Positions 15,767 through 24,603 of a stretch of 64,000 nt of DNA are shown here, piece by piece (within the stretch, counting starts at the first letter, position 1; every line of letters starts with the position of its first letter). The DNA lies in assembly GCF_039522935.1 (NCBI RefSeq), contig NZ_BAAAEI010000012.1, forward strand, positions 1 through 64,000, written 5' to 3'. Source of the stretch: Bowmanella denitrificans. Lineage in GTDB: Bacteria > Pseudomonadota > Gammaproteobacteria > Enterobacterales > Alteromonadaceae. Both the position numbers and the translations under genes were made by a program. The notes beneath the pieces were generated by a model. It did no database searches. It had not been told where the DNA came from and worked only from the letters and a program-made list of their open reading frames with translations.

Positions 15767-15783
15767 TGCACCAACATGGTGCA
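15767..15783 (-). promoter_or_regulatory. NtrC binding site upstream of ntrB
   Basis: TGCACCAACATGGTGCA, a perfect match to the NtrC consensus TGCACC-N5-GGTGCA. It lies about 50 bases upstream of the ntrB start codon, a position suited to repression or autoregulation of ntrBC, as known at the glnL promoter of enteric bacteria. Confidence 0.85.
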
Positions 15784-15842
15784 CAGAAACTGTAGCATGC
15801 TTTATTTTAATGCGCTGCCAGCTTTTATGTCGTTGGGATGCC

Positions 15843-16343
15843 TTAATCTGCCCGGTTCAGTACAGAAGCCTGATGCAGATAGAAGGTATGCTCAGGAGAC
15901 GATGCAAGGATCTTGCCCGATTTGTTAATAAGTTGAATCTGAATCTGGTGTGCACCGCGAGGCACACCCTGCAGGTTAAAATTTGGGCTGGCACCGGTGG
16001 CCATGACCTGGCCATCCAGCAGTAACTGGAAGCTACCAACGGCGTTAGGACTAATACTGCCACTGACCTGTACTTCGCCAAGATTGTTGCGAATCGTCGC
16101 CTCATGCGCTGGCGCCAGAATGTTTAATTGATAGGTTTTGTCCGGTTTTTTGGGGGGCATCGTAGAGTTGACCTGTTTTGGTGCAAGGGAATCGGCGGTG
16201 TTGGCTTTAGGCAAACTAACAGGCACTGCACCAGCCACCGGCCGGTCTGTGTAAATCACTGTGCCGTCGGCTTTCACGACTTTATATAAGGTGGCGCTGT
16301 TAACCGAAAACGTTACCAATGCCAGTACCCACGCCAGTTTCAT
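15843..16343 (-). CDS. DUF4124 domain-containing exported protein
   Basis: Predicted 166-residue secreted or periplasmic protein. The signal peptide MKLAWVLALVTFSVNSA is followed at once by YKVVKADGTVIYTDRP, the short DUF4124 motif. The rest (about 75-160) looks like a small immunoglobulin-like domain (ATIRNNLGEVQVSGSISP...FQLLLDGQVMATG). Its place between glnA and ntrB on the same strand recurs in marine gammaproteobacteria, but no function is known. Confidence 0.85.
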   Translation of the reverse strand: MKLAWVLALVTFSVNSATLYKVVKADGTVIYTDRPVAGAVPVSLPKANTADSLAPKQVNSTMPPKKPDKTYQLNILAPAHEATIRNNLGEVQVSGSISPNAVGSFQLLLDGQVMATGASPNFNLQGVPRGAHQIQIQLINKSGKILASSPEHTFYLHQASVLNRAD

Positions 16344-16393
16344 CCTTTGTACCTTTACAAGCTGCCTTACAGCAGTGTAGCTGCAGACCCGGC

Positions 16394-16424
16394 AACAAAA
16401 AAGCCCGCACTAGGCGGGCCTTGG
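16394..16424 (-). terminator. Rho-independent terminator of glnA
   Basis: On the minus strand: GGCCCGCC-TAGT-GCGGGC followed by TTTTTTG, 15 bases or so after the glnA stop. It separates glnA from the downstream DUF4124 and ntrBC genes. Confidence 0.85.
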
Positions 16425-16439
16425 TATGCAAAGCGAAAC

Positions 16440-17849
16440 TTACACGCTGTAATACATATCGAATTCTACAGGGTGCGTGGTCATGGCCAGTTTTTCCACT
16501 TCCAGGCGCTTGATGGCAATGTAGGCGTCGATCATGTCGTCGCTCATCACACCGCCTTCCTTCAGGAATTCACGGTCTGCATCCAGTGCATCCAACGCCA
16601 TTTCCAGGCTGTGAGAAACAGTTGGAATATCTTTGGCTTCTTCTGGCGGCAGGTCGTACAGGTCCTTGTCCATGGCATCACCAGGGTGGATCTTGTTCTT
16701 AATGCCATCCAGGCCAGCCATCAACATAGCCGTAAACGCCAGGTAAGGGTTAGCCGCCGGGTCAGGGAAGCGAACTTCAATACGACGTCCCTTCACGCTG
16801 GGTACGTGCGGAATACGGATAGAGGCAGAGCGGTTACGGGCCGAGTAAGCCAGCATAACAGGCGCTTCGAACCCTGGGACCAAACGCTTATACGAGTTGG
16901 TGGTTGGGTTAGCAAATGCGTTGATAGCGCGGGCGTGCTTAATAATACCACCGATGTAGTACAAAGCTTCTTCAGACAGACCAGCGTATTTATCACCAGC
17001 GAAGATGTTCTTGCCATCTTTACTGATGGACTGGTGAACGTGCATACCAGAACCGTTATCACCCACCAAAGGCTTGGGCATAAAGGTCGCGGTTTTACCA
17101 TAGGCATCGGCGACGTTATGCACTACATATTTGTAGATTTGCACTTCATCAGCCTTGGTGGTCATGGTGTTGAAACGGCAGGCGATCTCGTTTTGTCCGG
17201 CTGTGGCCACTTCATGGTGGTGAGCTTCAATGGACAAGCCCATTTCTTCCATCACCAAACACATGGCGGCACGGATATCGTGAGCAGAGTCAACAGGTGG
17301 AACCGGGAAATAACCGCCTTTCACACTTGGACGGTGACCCTTGTTACCACCTTCGAATTCAACGCCTGAATTCCACTTGGCTTCCATAGAGTCGATTTCA
17401 TAGAAAGAACCGGCCATATCGGTGTGGAAACGAATATCGTCAAACATAAAGAATTCAGGCTCTGGACCCATCAGTACGGTGTCACCGATACCGGTAGATT
17501 TCAGGTACTCTTCTGCGCGTCTGGCGATAGAGCGTGGATCACGATCGTAGCCCTGCATGGTAGAGGGTTCATAAATGTCGCAACGGATGTTTACCTGGGT
17601 TTCTTCAGCAAAAGGATCTAAAACTGCTGAGCTGGCGTCAGGCATTAACACCATGTCAGAATCATTAATACCTTTCCAGCCTGCGATGGAGGAACCATCA
17701 AACATTTTGCCTTCCTCGAAGAACTCTTCGTCCACCAGGCTGGCAGGAATGGAAACGTGCTGCTCTTTACCTTTGGTATCGGTAAAACGCAGGTCAACAA
17801 ACTTGGCTTCACTTTCTTTGATCAGGTCCAGTGCCTTTTCTACTGACAT
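16440..17849 (-). CDS. glnA: Glutamine synthetase type I
   Basis: Predicted 469-residue dodecameric enzyme joining ammonia and glutamate with ATP. The start at 17849 (MSVEKALDLIKE) follows a GGAGGACATA ribosome site and gives the standard length; an in-frame upstream start would add eight residues. Motifs are FDGSSIAGWKG (beta-grasp), EPEFFMFD, the ATP-site KPLVGDNGSGMHVHQS, the Arg-rich YSARNRSASIRIP, and DLYDLPPEE with the adenylylation Tyr. It is activated by NtrC at a sigma-54 promoter (see 17923 and 18014). Divergent from typA, as in related genomes. Confidence 0.98.
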   Translation of the reverse strand: MSVEKALDLIKESEAKFVDLRFTDTKGKEQHVSIPASLVDEEFFEEGKMFDGSSIAGWKGINDSDMVLMPDASSAVLDPFAEETQVNIRCDIYEPSTMQGYDRDPRSIARRAEEYLKSTGIGDTVLMGPEPEFFMFDDIRFHTDMAGSFYEIDSMEAKWNSGVEFEGGNKGHRPSVKGGYFPVPPVDSAHDIRAAMCLVMEEMGLSIEAHHHEVATAGQNEIACRFNTMTTKADEVQIYKYVVHNVADAYGKTATFMPKPLVGDNGSGMHVHQSISKDGKNIFAGDKYAGLSEEALYYIGGIIKHARAINAFANPTTNSYKRLVPGFEAPVMLAYSARNRSASIRIPHVPSVKGRRIEVRFPDPAANPYLAFTAMLMAGLDGIKNKIHPGDAMDKDLYDLPPEEAKDIPTVSHSLEMALDALDADREFLKEGGVMSDDMIDAYIAIKRLEVEKLAMTTHPVEFDMYYSV

Positions 17850-17922
17850 TATGTCCTCCAGGTTGATATTCAAAACGCAGATTCAGCTTCTGCGGGTAAG
17901 TCGAATTTTCTGCTGCTGACAA

Positions 17923-17941
17923 AAGCGATTTCCATGCCAAC
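17923..17941 (-). promoter_or_regulatory. Sigma-54 promoter of glnA
   Basis: On the minus strand TTGGCATGGAAATCGCTTT contains GG-N10-GC spacing (-24 TTGGCA, -12 TCGCTTT). It places the start of transcription about 60 bases before the glnA ATG. Three NtrC sites lie 85-150 bases further upstream. Confidence 0.75.
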
Positions 17942-18013
17942 TCAATAATTGCCTCTGCAACGCCCTGTTGACGCGCAACACATTGAACAAGGTACCAAAA
18001 CGGCGCACGGGAT

Positions 18014-18071
18014 TGCACCAACACAGTGCAGACAAGCACCAAAATGGCGCGAGATGCGCCAGAAAGATGCA
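18014..18071. promoter_or_regulatory. Array of NtrC sites upstream of glnA
   Basis: Three sites centred at about 18022, 18043 and 18063: TGCACCAACACAGTGCA (18014-18030, one mismatch), AGCACCAAAATGGCGCG (18035-18051) and TGCGCCAGAAAGATGCA (18055-18071, weaker). The roughly 20-21-base spacing puts them on one face of the helix, about 110-150 bases before the predicted glnA start, a classical NtrC enhancer. Confidence 0.75.
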
Positions 18072-18319
18072 CCTAAAAGTAGTCGAATTCCGGCTAGCTG
18101 CAAAGCAAAGTCAACAAGGCTGCGTAAAAAACACAAAGTGTCATCGCAAAGTCACAGATAAAACTGTACAATCCGCCGCCTGAAAATGGGAATTGGGTGA
18201 AAATTTCGGCAAAGCCGGCATAAAACCCGACCTGTTAAGTCAGGATGAAATACACTTCAGACTGAATAGCCTGTTTGGATGACGACATCATCCGCTCCAT
18301 GCCACCAAGAGAGAATCTG

Positions 18320-20155
18320 ATGAGTTCACAACATACCTCACTGGAAAAACTGAGGAACATTGCCATTATTGCCCACGTTGACCATGGTAAAACCACGCTG
18401 GTCGACAAGCTGCTTCAACAGTCCGGCACCCTGGACAGCCGCAAGGGCACGGACGAACGCGTTATGGATTCCAATGCGTTGGAAAAAGAGCGTGGTATTA
18501 CCATCCTGGCCAAAAATACCGCCATCAACTGGAAAGACTACCGTATCAACATTCTGGATACCCCCGGACACGCCGACTTCGGTGGTGAAGTTGAACGGGT
18601 ATTGTCTATGGCAGACTCTGTACTGCTGTTGGTCGATGCAGTGGACGGCCCAATGCCACAGACCCGCTTTGTCACGCAAAAAGCCTTTGCTCATGGTCTG
18701 AATCCCATTGTAGTTATCAACAAGATTGACCGTCCGGGTGCACGACCTGACTGGGTAATGGATCAGGTTTTTGATTTGTTTGACAACCTGGGTGCCAACG
18801 ACCAGCAACTGGACTTCCCGGTTGTTTACGCTTCGGCGCTGCAGGGCTGGGCCAGCATGGACGAAAACCAACAGAGCGGCGACATGGAACCTTTGTTCCA
18901 GGCCATTGTTGACAAAGTTTCACCCCCGAATGCCGACCCGGAAGGGTCATTACAGATGCAGATCTCCCAGTTGGACTACTCCAGCTACCTGGGCATTATC
19001 GGCATTGGTCGCATCAAGCGTGGCCAGGTTAAGGTTAACCAGCAGGTAACCGTAATGGGTGCCGATGGCAAAAAGCGCAACGGTAAAGTGGGTCAGGTAT
19101 TTGGTTATCTGGGCCTGGACAGATATGAAGCAGAAAGTGCCAGCGCTGGTGACATTGTTGCTATCAGTGGTCTGGGTGAACTGAAAATCTCTGACACCGT
19201 TTGTGCAGTGGACAATGTAGAAGCTCTGCCGCCCCTGACCGTTGATGAACCCACGGTAACCATGACCTTCCAGGTTAATACCTCGCCTTTCGCTGGCCAG
19301 GACGGTAAATTCGTTACCTCACGCCAGATTCTGGAAAGACTGCAAACCGAACTGAAACACAACGTTGCACTGCGGGTTGAAGAAACGGCTGATCCGGACA
19401 AGTTCCGCGTATCCGGCCGTGGTGAGCTGCACTTGGGTGTGCTGATAGAAAACATGCGTCGCGAAGGCTACGAGCTGGCAGTATCCCGCCCGGAAGTGAT
19501 TCTGCGTAAAGATGGCGAGCAGTTGCTGGAACCCTATGAAACTTTGACGGTAGATATCGAAGAAGAGAATCAGGGCTCCATTATGGAACAGTTGGGTCTG
19601 CGCAAAGCAGAAATGCGTGATATGAACCCAGACGGCAAAGGCCGGGTGCGCATTGACTTTGTGGTACCCAGCCGCGGTCTGATTGGTTTCCAGACTGACT
19701 TTATGACGCTGACCTCTGGTACCGGTCTGATGTACCACACTTTCCTGGAATACGGCCCGCACGCAGGTGGCCGTATCGGTCAGCGCAACAACGGCGTATT
19801 GATCTCCAACGCCAAAGGTAAGGCACTTGCTTATGCATTGTTTAACCTGCAGGAGCGTGGCCGCTTGTTTATCGGCCATGGTGCGGAAGTATACGAAGGT
19901 CAGATTATCGGTATTCACAGCCGCGACAACGATCTGACAGTAAACTGCCTGAAGGGTAAGCAACTGACCAACATTCGTGCCGCTGGTACGGATGAGGCCC
20001 TGACCCTGACGCCACCTATCCGTATGACGTTAGAGCGGGCACTGGAGTTTATTGATGACGACGAGTTGGTGGAAGTCACCCCCAACCATATCCGTCTGCG
20101 TAAAAAGCTGCTGACGGAAAATGACCGTAAGCGTGCTTCCAGAAGCGCTGACTAA
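18320..20155 (+). CDS. typA: Ribosome-associated GTPase TypA/BipA
   Basis: Predicted 611-residue translational GTPase involved in 50S assembly and stress/cold growth. The ATG at 18320 is chosen (MSSQHTSLEKLRNIAIIAHVDHGKTT); the open frame extends 15 codons further without family similarity. Motifs are AHVDHGKTT (G1), DTPGHADFGGEV (G3), NKID (G4) and the C-terminal TypA-specific FVVPSRGLIGFQTDFMT and ARGNNGVL-like (GQRNNGVLIS) segments. Divergent from glnA. Confidence 0.97.
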   Translation: MSSQHTSLEKLRNIAIIAHVDHGKTTLVDKLLQQSGTLDSRKGTDERVMDSNALEKERGITILAKNTAINWKDYRINILDTPGHADFGGEVERVLSMADSVLLLVDAVDGPMPQTRFVTQKAFAHGLNPIVVINKIDRPGARPDWVMDQVFDLFDNLGANDQQLDFPVVYASALQGWASMDENQQSGDMEPLFQAIVDKVSPPNADPEGSLQMQISQLDYSSYLGIIGIGRIKRGQVKVNQQVTVMGADGKKRNGKVGQVFGYLGLDRYEAESASAGDIVAISGLGELKISDTVCAVDNVEALPPLTVDEPTVTMTFQVNTSPFAGQDGKFVTSRQILERLQTELKHNVALRVEETADPDKFRVSGRGELHLGVLIENMRREGYELAVSRPEVILRKDGEQLLEPYETLTVDIEEENQGSIMEQLGLRKAEMRDMNPDGKGRVRIDFVVPSRGLIGFQTDFMTLTSGTGLMYHTFLEYGPHAGGRIGQRNNGVLISNAKGKALAYALFNLQERGRLFIGHGAEVYEGQIIGIHSRDNDLTVNCLKGKQLTNIRAAGTDEALTLTPPIRMTLERALEFIDDDELVEVTPNHIRLRKKLLTENDRKRASRSAD

Positions 20156-20162
20156 GAAGAGA

Positions 20163-20187
20163 AACCCGCACTTGTGCGGGTTTTTTA
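20163..20187 (+). terminator. Rho-independent terminator of typA
   Basis: AACCCGCAC-TT-GTGCGGGTT followed by TTTTTA, starting 8 bases after the typA stop. Confidence 0.93.
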
Positions 20188-20375
20188 TTTATGTCGCAGT
20201 GGCAGGGATGCACATAAGCGACGATATCCTCACATAAAGGATATGCCGACCTGGCACAGAGCACGCATCGGCGATAAGCAGGAATAGCAGATTAATTTCC
20301 TTACTGACCCGAAATTCATTTAGATTGAGTTAAGATTCCTTATCATTTGCATGCATTGTTATTAAGGAAGTCAGT

Positions 20376-21479
20376 ATGCTGCGTTTTGCCCTTTTACTCT
20401 TAGCCCTGCTCAGTGTGGTTGGTTGTCAGGACGACCTGCCCGATGAGAAACCCTTGATTAGGCCCATTGCCTGGACCGAAGCCACGGCCTCGCCACTGGA
20501 ACAGGTGCGTCGCTTGTCAGGCACTATGGCGCCAGTGGAAGCGGCCAGCCTGAGTTTTGAAGTTAGCGGCAAGACAGAAAGTGTCAGTGTTAATCTGGGC
20601 GAGAACGTCAAGCAAGGCCAGGAACTGGCCAGATTGAATCAACGCAGTTTCACTCTGAGTCTGCAATCCGCCCAGGCTACACTGGAGCAGGCACATGCCA
20701 GTTTTACAGAAGCCGAAAACGAGTACAAACGCTATGCAGAACTGGTTGAACAAGGTGTGGTATCCAAATCCGGCTTTGACAATGCCAAAGCGGCGTTTGA
20801 ATCTTCACGCAGTGCCGTGGGCGTGGCCCAGGCTCAGCTTGATATTGCCCGCAAAAATCTGCATGACAGTGTCCTATTAGCGCCCTACGACGGCATAATC
20901 ACTAAGCGTCGGGTCGAGCCTTCACAACAAATAGCCGCCGGTCAGACCGTATTTGAGATTGAAGGCGAGCACGGTTTGGAAGTACGCCTGATGGTGCCGG
21001 AAACCATTATTCAGGAATTACAAAATGGTATGGAGCTACCCGTACGCTTTCCCGTCTTACCGGAGCTGGTGCTGAAAGGTCGAATTTCTGAAATCGGAAC
21101 CCGCGCAGAAGCGGCCAATGCCTTTCCTACTGTTATTACGCTGAATGAACATGATGGCCGTTTACGTGCCGGTATGACCGCCGAAGTCGACATTACCTTC
21201 GACGGTGTGGGTCGCTCAGGTTTTGCCGGTCGCAGCTTACGCGTGCCAGTATCGTCCCTGGCCGCCGATACCGGCAATGCCGTGTATTTGTTTGTTTATG
21301 ACCCACAGCAACAAAAAGTCTTCAAGCGTCGGGTGCAGACCGAGAATATTATCAATAACGAAGTATATATTTCCGACGGCTTACAGGAAGGGGAGATAGT
21401 CGCCACAGCCGGGGTTGCTTTCCTGCGTGATGGCCAGGCGGTCAGCCTGTTGGATAAGCAAATTCGTCAGTTTAATTAA
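20376..21479 (+). CDS. RND efflux periplasmic adaptor lipoprotein
   Basis: Predicted 367-residue membrane fusion protein. MLRFALLLLALLSVVGC is a lipoprotein signal (lipobox VVGC). A barrel-sandwich (biotinyl-like) half precedes a coiled-coil hairpin (about 90-150, ATLEQAHASFTEAENEYKRYAELVEQG), then LLAPYDGIITKRRVEPSQ and beta-barrel and C-terminal domains. A strong AAGGAAG ribosome site precedes the ATG. It is followed 7 bases later by its RND pump, so the two form an operon. No outer-membrane channel gene is present; TolC from elsewhere is assumed. Confidence 0.92.
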   Translation: MLRFALLLLALLSVVGCQDDLPDEKPLIRPIAWTEATASPLEQVRRLSGTMAPVEAASLSFEVSGKTESVSVNLGENVKQGQELARLNQRSFTLSLQSAQATLEQAHASFTEAENEYKRYAELVEQGVVSKSGFDNAKAAFESSRSAVGVAQAQLDIARKNLHDSVLLAPYDGIITKRRVEPSQQIAAGQTVFEIEGEHGLEVRLMVPETIIQELQNGMELPVRFPVLPELVLKGRISEIGTRAEAANAFPTVITLNEHDGRLRAGMTAEVDITFDGVGRSGFAGRSLRVPVSSLAADTGNAVYLFVYDPQQQKVFKRRVQTENIINNEVYISDGLQEGEIVATAGVAFLRDGQAVSLLDKQIRQFN

Positions 21480-21486
21480 GGACAGA

Positions 21487-24400
21487 ATGATGAACCTGAC
21501 GTCTTTGTCATTTACCTATCGCAAAACTGTGCTGATGCTGCTGGTGTTATTACTGGTTAACGGCTTGATAGCTTATTTTACCTTGCCGGCTCAGGAAGAT
21601 CCCACTATTACCATCCGTGAGGCCATTGTCAGTACCGCCTACCCGGGTATGGCACCGCAACGGGTTGAAGAGCTGATCACCAAAAAGCTGGAAGAGGAAA
21701 TTCGCAAGATCCCGGAAGTGAAAAAGCTGACGTCTTCCTCGTCCACCGGGCTGTCGATTATTCATGTAAAAATCTACGACAGATACTTTAACCTGGACAA
21801 TATCTGGCAGGATCTGCGCAACAAAGTTGAGCAGGCCCAGCGCCATTTGCCGGACGGCACCTACCCGTCACAGGTGAATGACGAATTTGGTGACGTTTCC
21901 GTGATTACTCTGGCCCTTACCGCTGATGGCTTTGGTATGGGGGAGATGTACGACGCCGCCAAGCATATCCGCGATACACTGTATGCAGTGGAAGGCACCA
22001 AGAAAATTGAAATTTTGGGTCGCCAGGAAGAACGTATTTACCTGCAGGTTTCTAACGCCAGACTGGCGCAACTTGGCATCTCTCCCCGCCAGCTCATTGC
22101 TGAATTACAAAATCAGAACATTATCAGTCCAGGCGGCCAGGTAGACACCGGGCGCAGTAGTTTTGTCATCGAACCGTCCGGAAATTTCCGCTCCGTTGAG
22201 GATATCGCCAATACCCACCTGAGTATTCCCGGTAGTGAAGAGTTTATTGCCCTGACCGATGTAGTGGAGATCCAGCGGGGTTACATCGACCCACCGGATA
22301 AGCTGGCGTATTTCAATGGTCAACCCGCGATATTCTTCGCCATATCCATGTTGCCGGGCTACAACATTCTTGATTACGCTCCCAAAATGCTCAAACATAT
22401 CAAGCAGTTGGAAGCTAGTTTACCCATAGGTTATGAGCTGGATATTGCCACTTACCAGGCCGAACAAGTGGCTAAAACCGTATACGGCGTATCGGTGAAT
22501 GTGCTGCAGACCCTGGCCATCGTCTTGGTGGTGGTGGTGCTGTTCCTGGGTATGCGGACCGGGCTGATTGTTGGCACTATTGTACCCTTCGTGATGTTGG
22601 TGACCCTGTCTGTTATGCAGTTCTCCGGCATAAAACTGGAACGCATGAGCCTGGCCACCCTGATTATCGCCCTGGGCCTGTTGGTGGACAACGGCATTGT
22701 TATCGCTGAGGATTTCAAACGTCGCCTGGAAGAAGGCGCAGACAGGTTTGACGCCATGTGCCGAGGTGGTAAGGAACTGGCCCTACCGCTGCTGAGTTCA
22801 TCAGCCACCACAGTATTTTTCTTTTTACCCCTGATGTTGGCGGAACATGTGGCCGGTGAATACACCCGCTCCATATCGTTGGTGATCCTGATTACCCTGT
22901 TAAGCAGTTGGGTACTGGCACTGTGTGTCACACCGACCCTGTGCTACTACTTCGTTAAAGTGCCGGAAGGAAGCAGCCAGGCACCGAAAAATGGCAAGTG
23001 GATTGGTCGCTATGAAGCTTTTCTGCATTGGGTAATGGCGCACAAGTTACTCTTTATGCTGAGTATGTTTGCCTTGTTACTGCTGTCTGTTGTCAGTATG
23101 AGACTGGTACCCAAGCAGTTCTTTCCGGATTCTGACCGCACGCAAATTCTGGTCAATATCGACCTGCCCAAAGGTACCTCATCCAGAGAAACTGACCGGC
23201 AAATGCGCGACATTTTCACCTGGCTTGAACAAGACAGATACCAGTCTGTAATAGACAGTTATTCCGGCTATGTGGGCTTTAGCGGGCCGCGTTTTGTGTT
23301 GTCACTGAACCCCGAAGATCCAGCCGAGAACAAGGGCTTTATCGTGCTCAACGTGCATGAAGGGGTCGACCTGTCTGCCCTGACCCTTGAGCTGGACCGG
23401 GCCCTTGAAAGCGATTTCCCCAACATCGCTGCGCGGGTAAAGAAAATGTTCTTGGGGCCGTCGGATTCCAGCATTATCAAAATCCAGGTCAAAGGTCCGG
23501 ATGAAAACGTCATTTATGCCAAGGCGCAGCAGATTATGGCACTGCTTGGCGACATTCCACACACCCTGGATGTTCGCAGTGATTGGGAAAACCGTATTGT
23601 TAAGATAGAAGTGCAGGTGGACCAACACCGCGCCCGCCGGGCGGGGCTGACCTCCAGTGATATTGCCACCGCGTTGCAGGGCTATTTCTCGGGCGCAGTT
23701 ATCACCGAATTTCGCGAAGGCGACGATATTATCCCGGTTATGCTGCGGGCTGCCGACGCCGAGCGCAGCAATCTTGACCGCCTGCGCACTCTGAATGTCT
23801 ATTCCGAGAAGACCGGCCTGGCCGTGCCACTGTTCCAGGTTGCCGAGTTTGCCCCGGTCAATCAGTATTCCATCATTCATCGCGAAGATATGTTCCGTAC
23901 CATCAGCGTAGAAGCGCGCAATACCCATATGGCGGCGGAAGATCTGAAACGTCTGGTCGACCCTAAATTACAACTGTTGGCAGAGGATCTGCCCATCAAT
24001 CATCATATTGAATATGACGGTGTTATCACTGAGTCAGCCGCAGCGCAAAAAGCCCTGAGTGCCAGCATGCCAATGGTACTGGGCCTGATCCTGGTTTTAC
24101 TGGTGGCACAGTTTAACTCCTTCCGCCGCCCTCTGGTGATTGTGCTGACCATTCCTCTGGCGTTTATTGGCGCGGTTATCGGCCTGTTTGCCACTCAGGC
24201 CCCCTTTGGCTTTATGGTCTCGTTGGGCCTGTATAGCCTGGCCGGTATAGTGATTAATAATGCCATCGTGTTGATTGACCGGATTGAAATTGAAAAGGCC
24301 GAGGGTAAAACGGACTACCAGGCCATAGTCGCCGCCAGTCTGACCCGGCTTCGTCCTATTGCCATGACCACGATCACCACCATTATGGGATTACTGCCGC

Positions 24401-24534
24401 TGATTATTGGTCGTGACCCGCTGTTTCATGGCATGGCCAGTGTGATTGCCTTTGGTCTGGGAATCGGGACGGTGTTAACCCTTGGGGTGGTGCCGGTGCT
24501 CTACGCGGCCTTCTTCAGGGTTAAACGCGCTTAA
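21487..24534 (+). CDS. RND efflux transporter permease (AcrB/MdtC-like)
   Basis: Predicted 1015-residue inner-membrane proton-driven pump with the usual 12 helices and two large periplasmic loops. The start at 21487 (MMNLTSLSFTYRKTVLM) follows AAGGACAG; upstream in-frame codons overlap the adaptor gene and lack similarity. Proton-relay acidic residues appear in helix 4 as LIIALGLLVDNGIVIAED. The first periplasmic loop opens with QEDPTITIREAIVSTAYPG, and the second half has NNAIVLIDRIE. Sequence style is closer to multidrug than heavy-metal RND pumps, but the substrate is not predictable. Confidence 0.93.
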   Translation: MMNLTSLSFTYRKTVLMLLVLLLVNGLIAYFTLPAQEDPTITIREAIVSTAYPGMAPQRVEELITKKLEEEIRKIPEVKKLTSSSSTGLSIIHVKIYDRYFNLDNIWQDLRNKVEQAQRHLPDGTYPSQVNDEFGDVSVITLALTADGFGMGEMYDAAKHIRDTLYAVEGTKKIEILGRQEERIYLQVSNARLAQLGISPRQLIAELQNQNIISPGGQVDTGRSSFVIEPSGNFRSVEDIANTHLSIPGSEEFIALTDVVEIQRGYIDPPDKLAYFNGQPAIFFAISMLPGYNILDYAPKMLKHIKQLEASLPIGYELDIATYQAEQVAKTVYGVSVNVLQTLAIVLVVVVLFLGMRTGLIVGTIVPFVMLVTLSVMQFSGIKLERMSLATLIIALGLLVDNGIVIAEDFKRRLEEGADRFDAMCRGGKELALPLLSSSATTVFFFLPLMLAEHVAGEYTRSISLVILITLLSSWVLALCVTPTLCYYFVKVPEGSSQAPKNGKWIGRYEAFLHWVMAHKLLFMLSMFALLLLSVVSMRLVPKQFFPDSDRTQILVNIDLPKGTSSRETDRQMRDIFTWLEQDRYQSVIDSYSGYVGFSGPRFVLSLNPEDPAENKGFIVLNVHEGVDLSALTLELDRALESDFPNIAARVKKMFLGPSDSSIIKIQVKGPDENVIYAKAQQIMALLGDIPHTLDVRSDWENRIVKIEVQVDQHRARRAGLTSSDIATALQGYFSGAVITEFREGDDIIPVMLRAADAERSNLDRLRTLNVYSEKTGLAVPLFQVAEFAPVNQYSIIHREDMFRTISVEARNTHMAAEDLKRLVDPKLQLLAEDLPINHHIEYDGVITESAAAQKALSASMPMVLGLILVLLVAQFNSFRRPLVIVLTIPLAFIGAVIGLFATQAPFGFMVSLGLYSLAGIVINNAIVLIDRIEIEKAEGKTDYQAIVAASLTRLRPIAMTTITTIMGLLPLIIGRDPLFHGMASVIAFGLGIGTVLTLGVVPVLYAAFFRVKRA

Positions 24535-24567
24535 GTATTAAGGCACATCATTACGCCTTTGGTAGGC

Positions 24568-24603
24568 TCGATAATCCGATTCTATCCGCTTTCGGGTTAT
24601 CGA
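24568..24603. terminator. Stem-loop between convergent RND pump and arginase-family genes
   Basis: TCGATAATCCG pairs with CGGGTTATCGA (one G-T) around a 14-base loop. It lies between convergent genes and overlaps the stop of the minus-strand gene. There is no clear T-run, so the terminator call is tentative. Confidence 0.35.

Noticed and set aside
16347..17369. 340-residue plus-strand open frame antisense to glnA
   Set aside because: It runs opposite to the glnA frame and is explained by glnA's codon bias; the translation has no domain.
19319..19963. 214-residue minus-strand open frame in typA
   Set aside because: Antisense shadow of a highly conserved GTPase gene.
23302..23928. 208-residue minus-strand open frame in the RND pump
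   Set aside because: Antisense shadow of a conserved permease gene.
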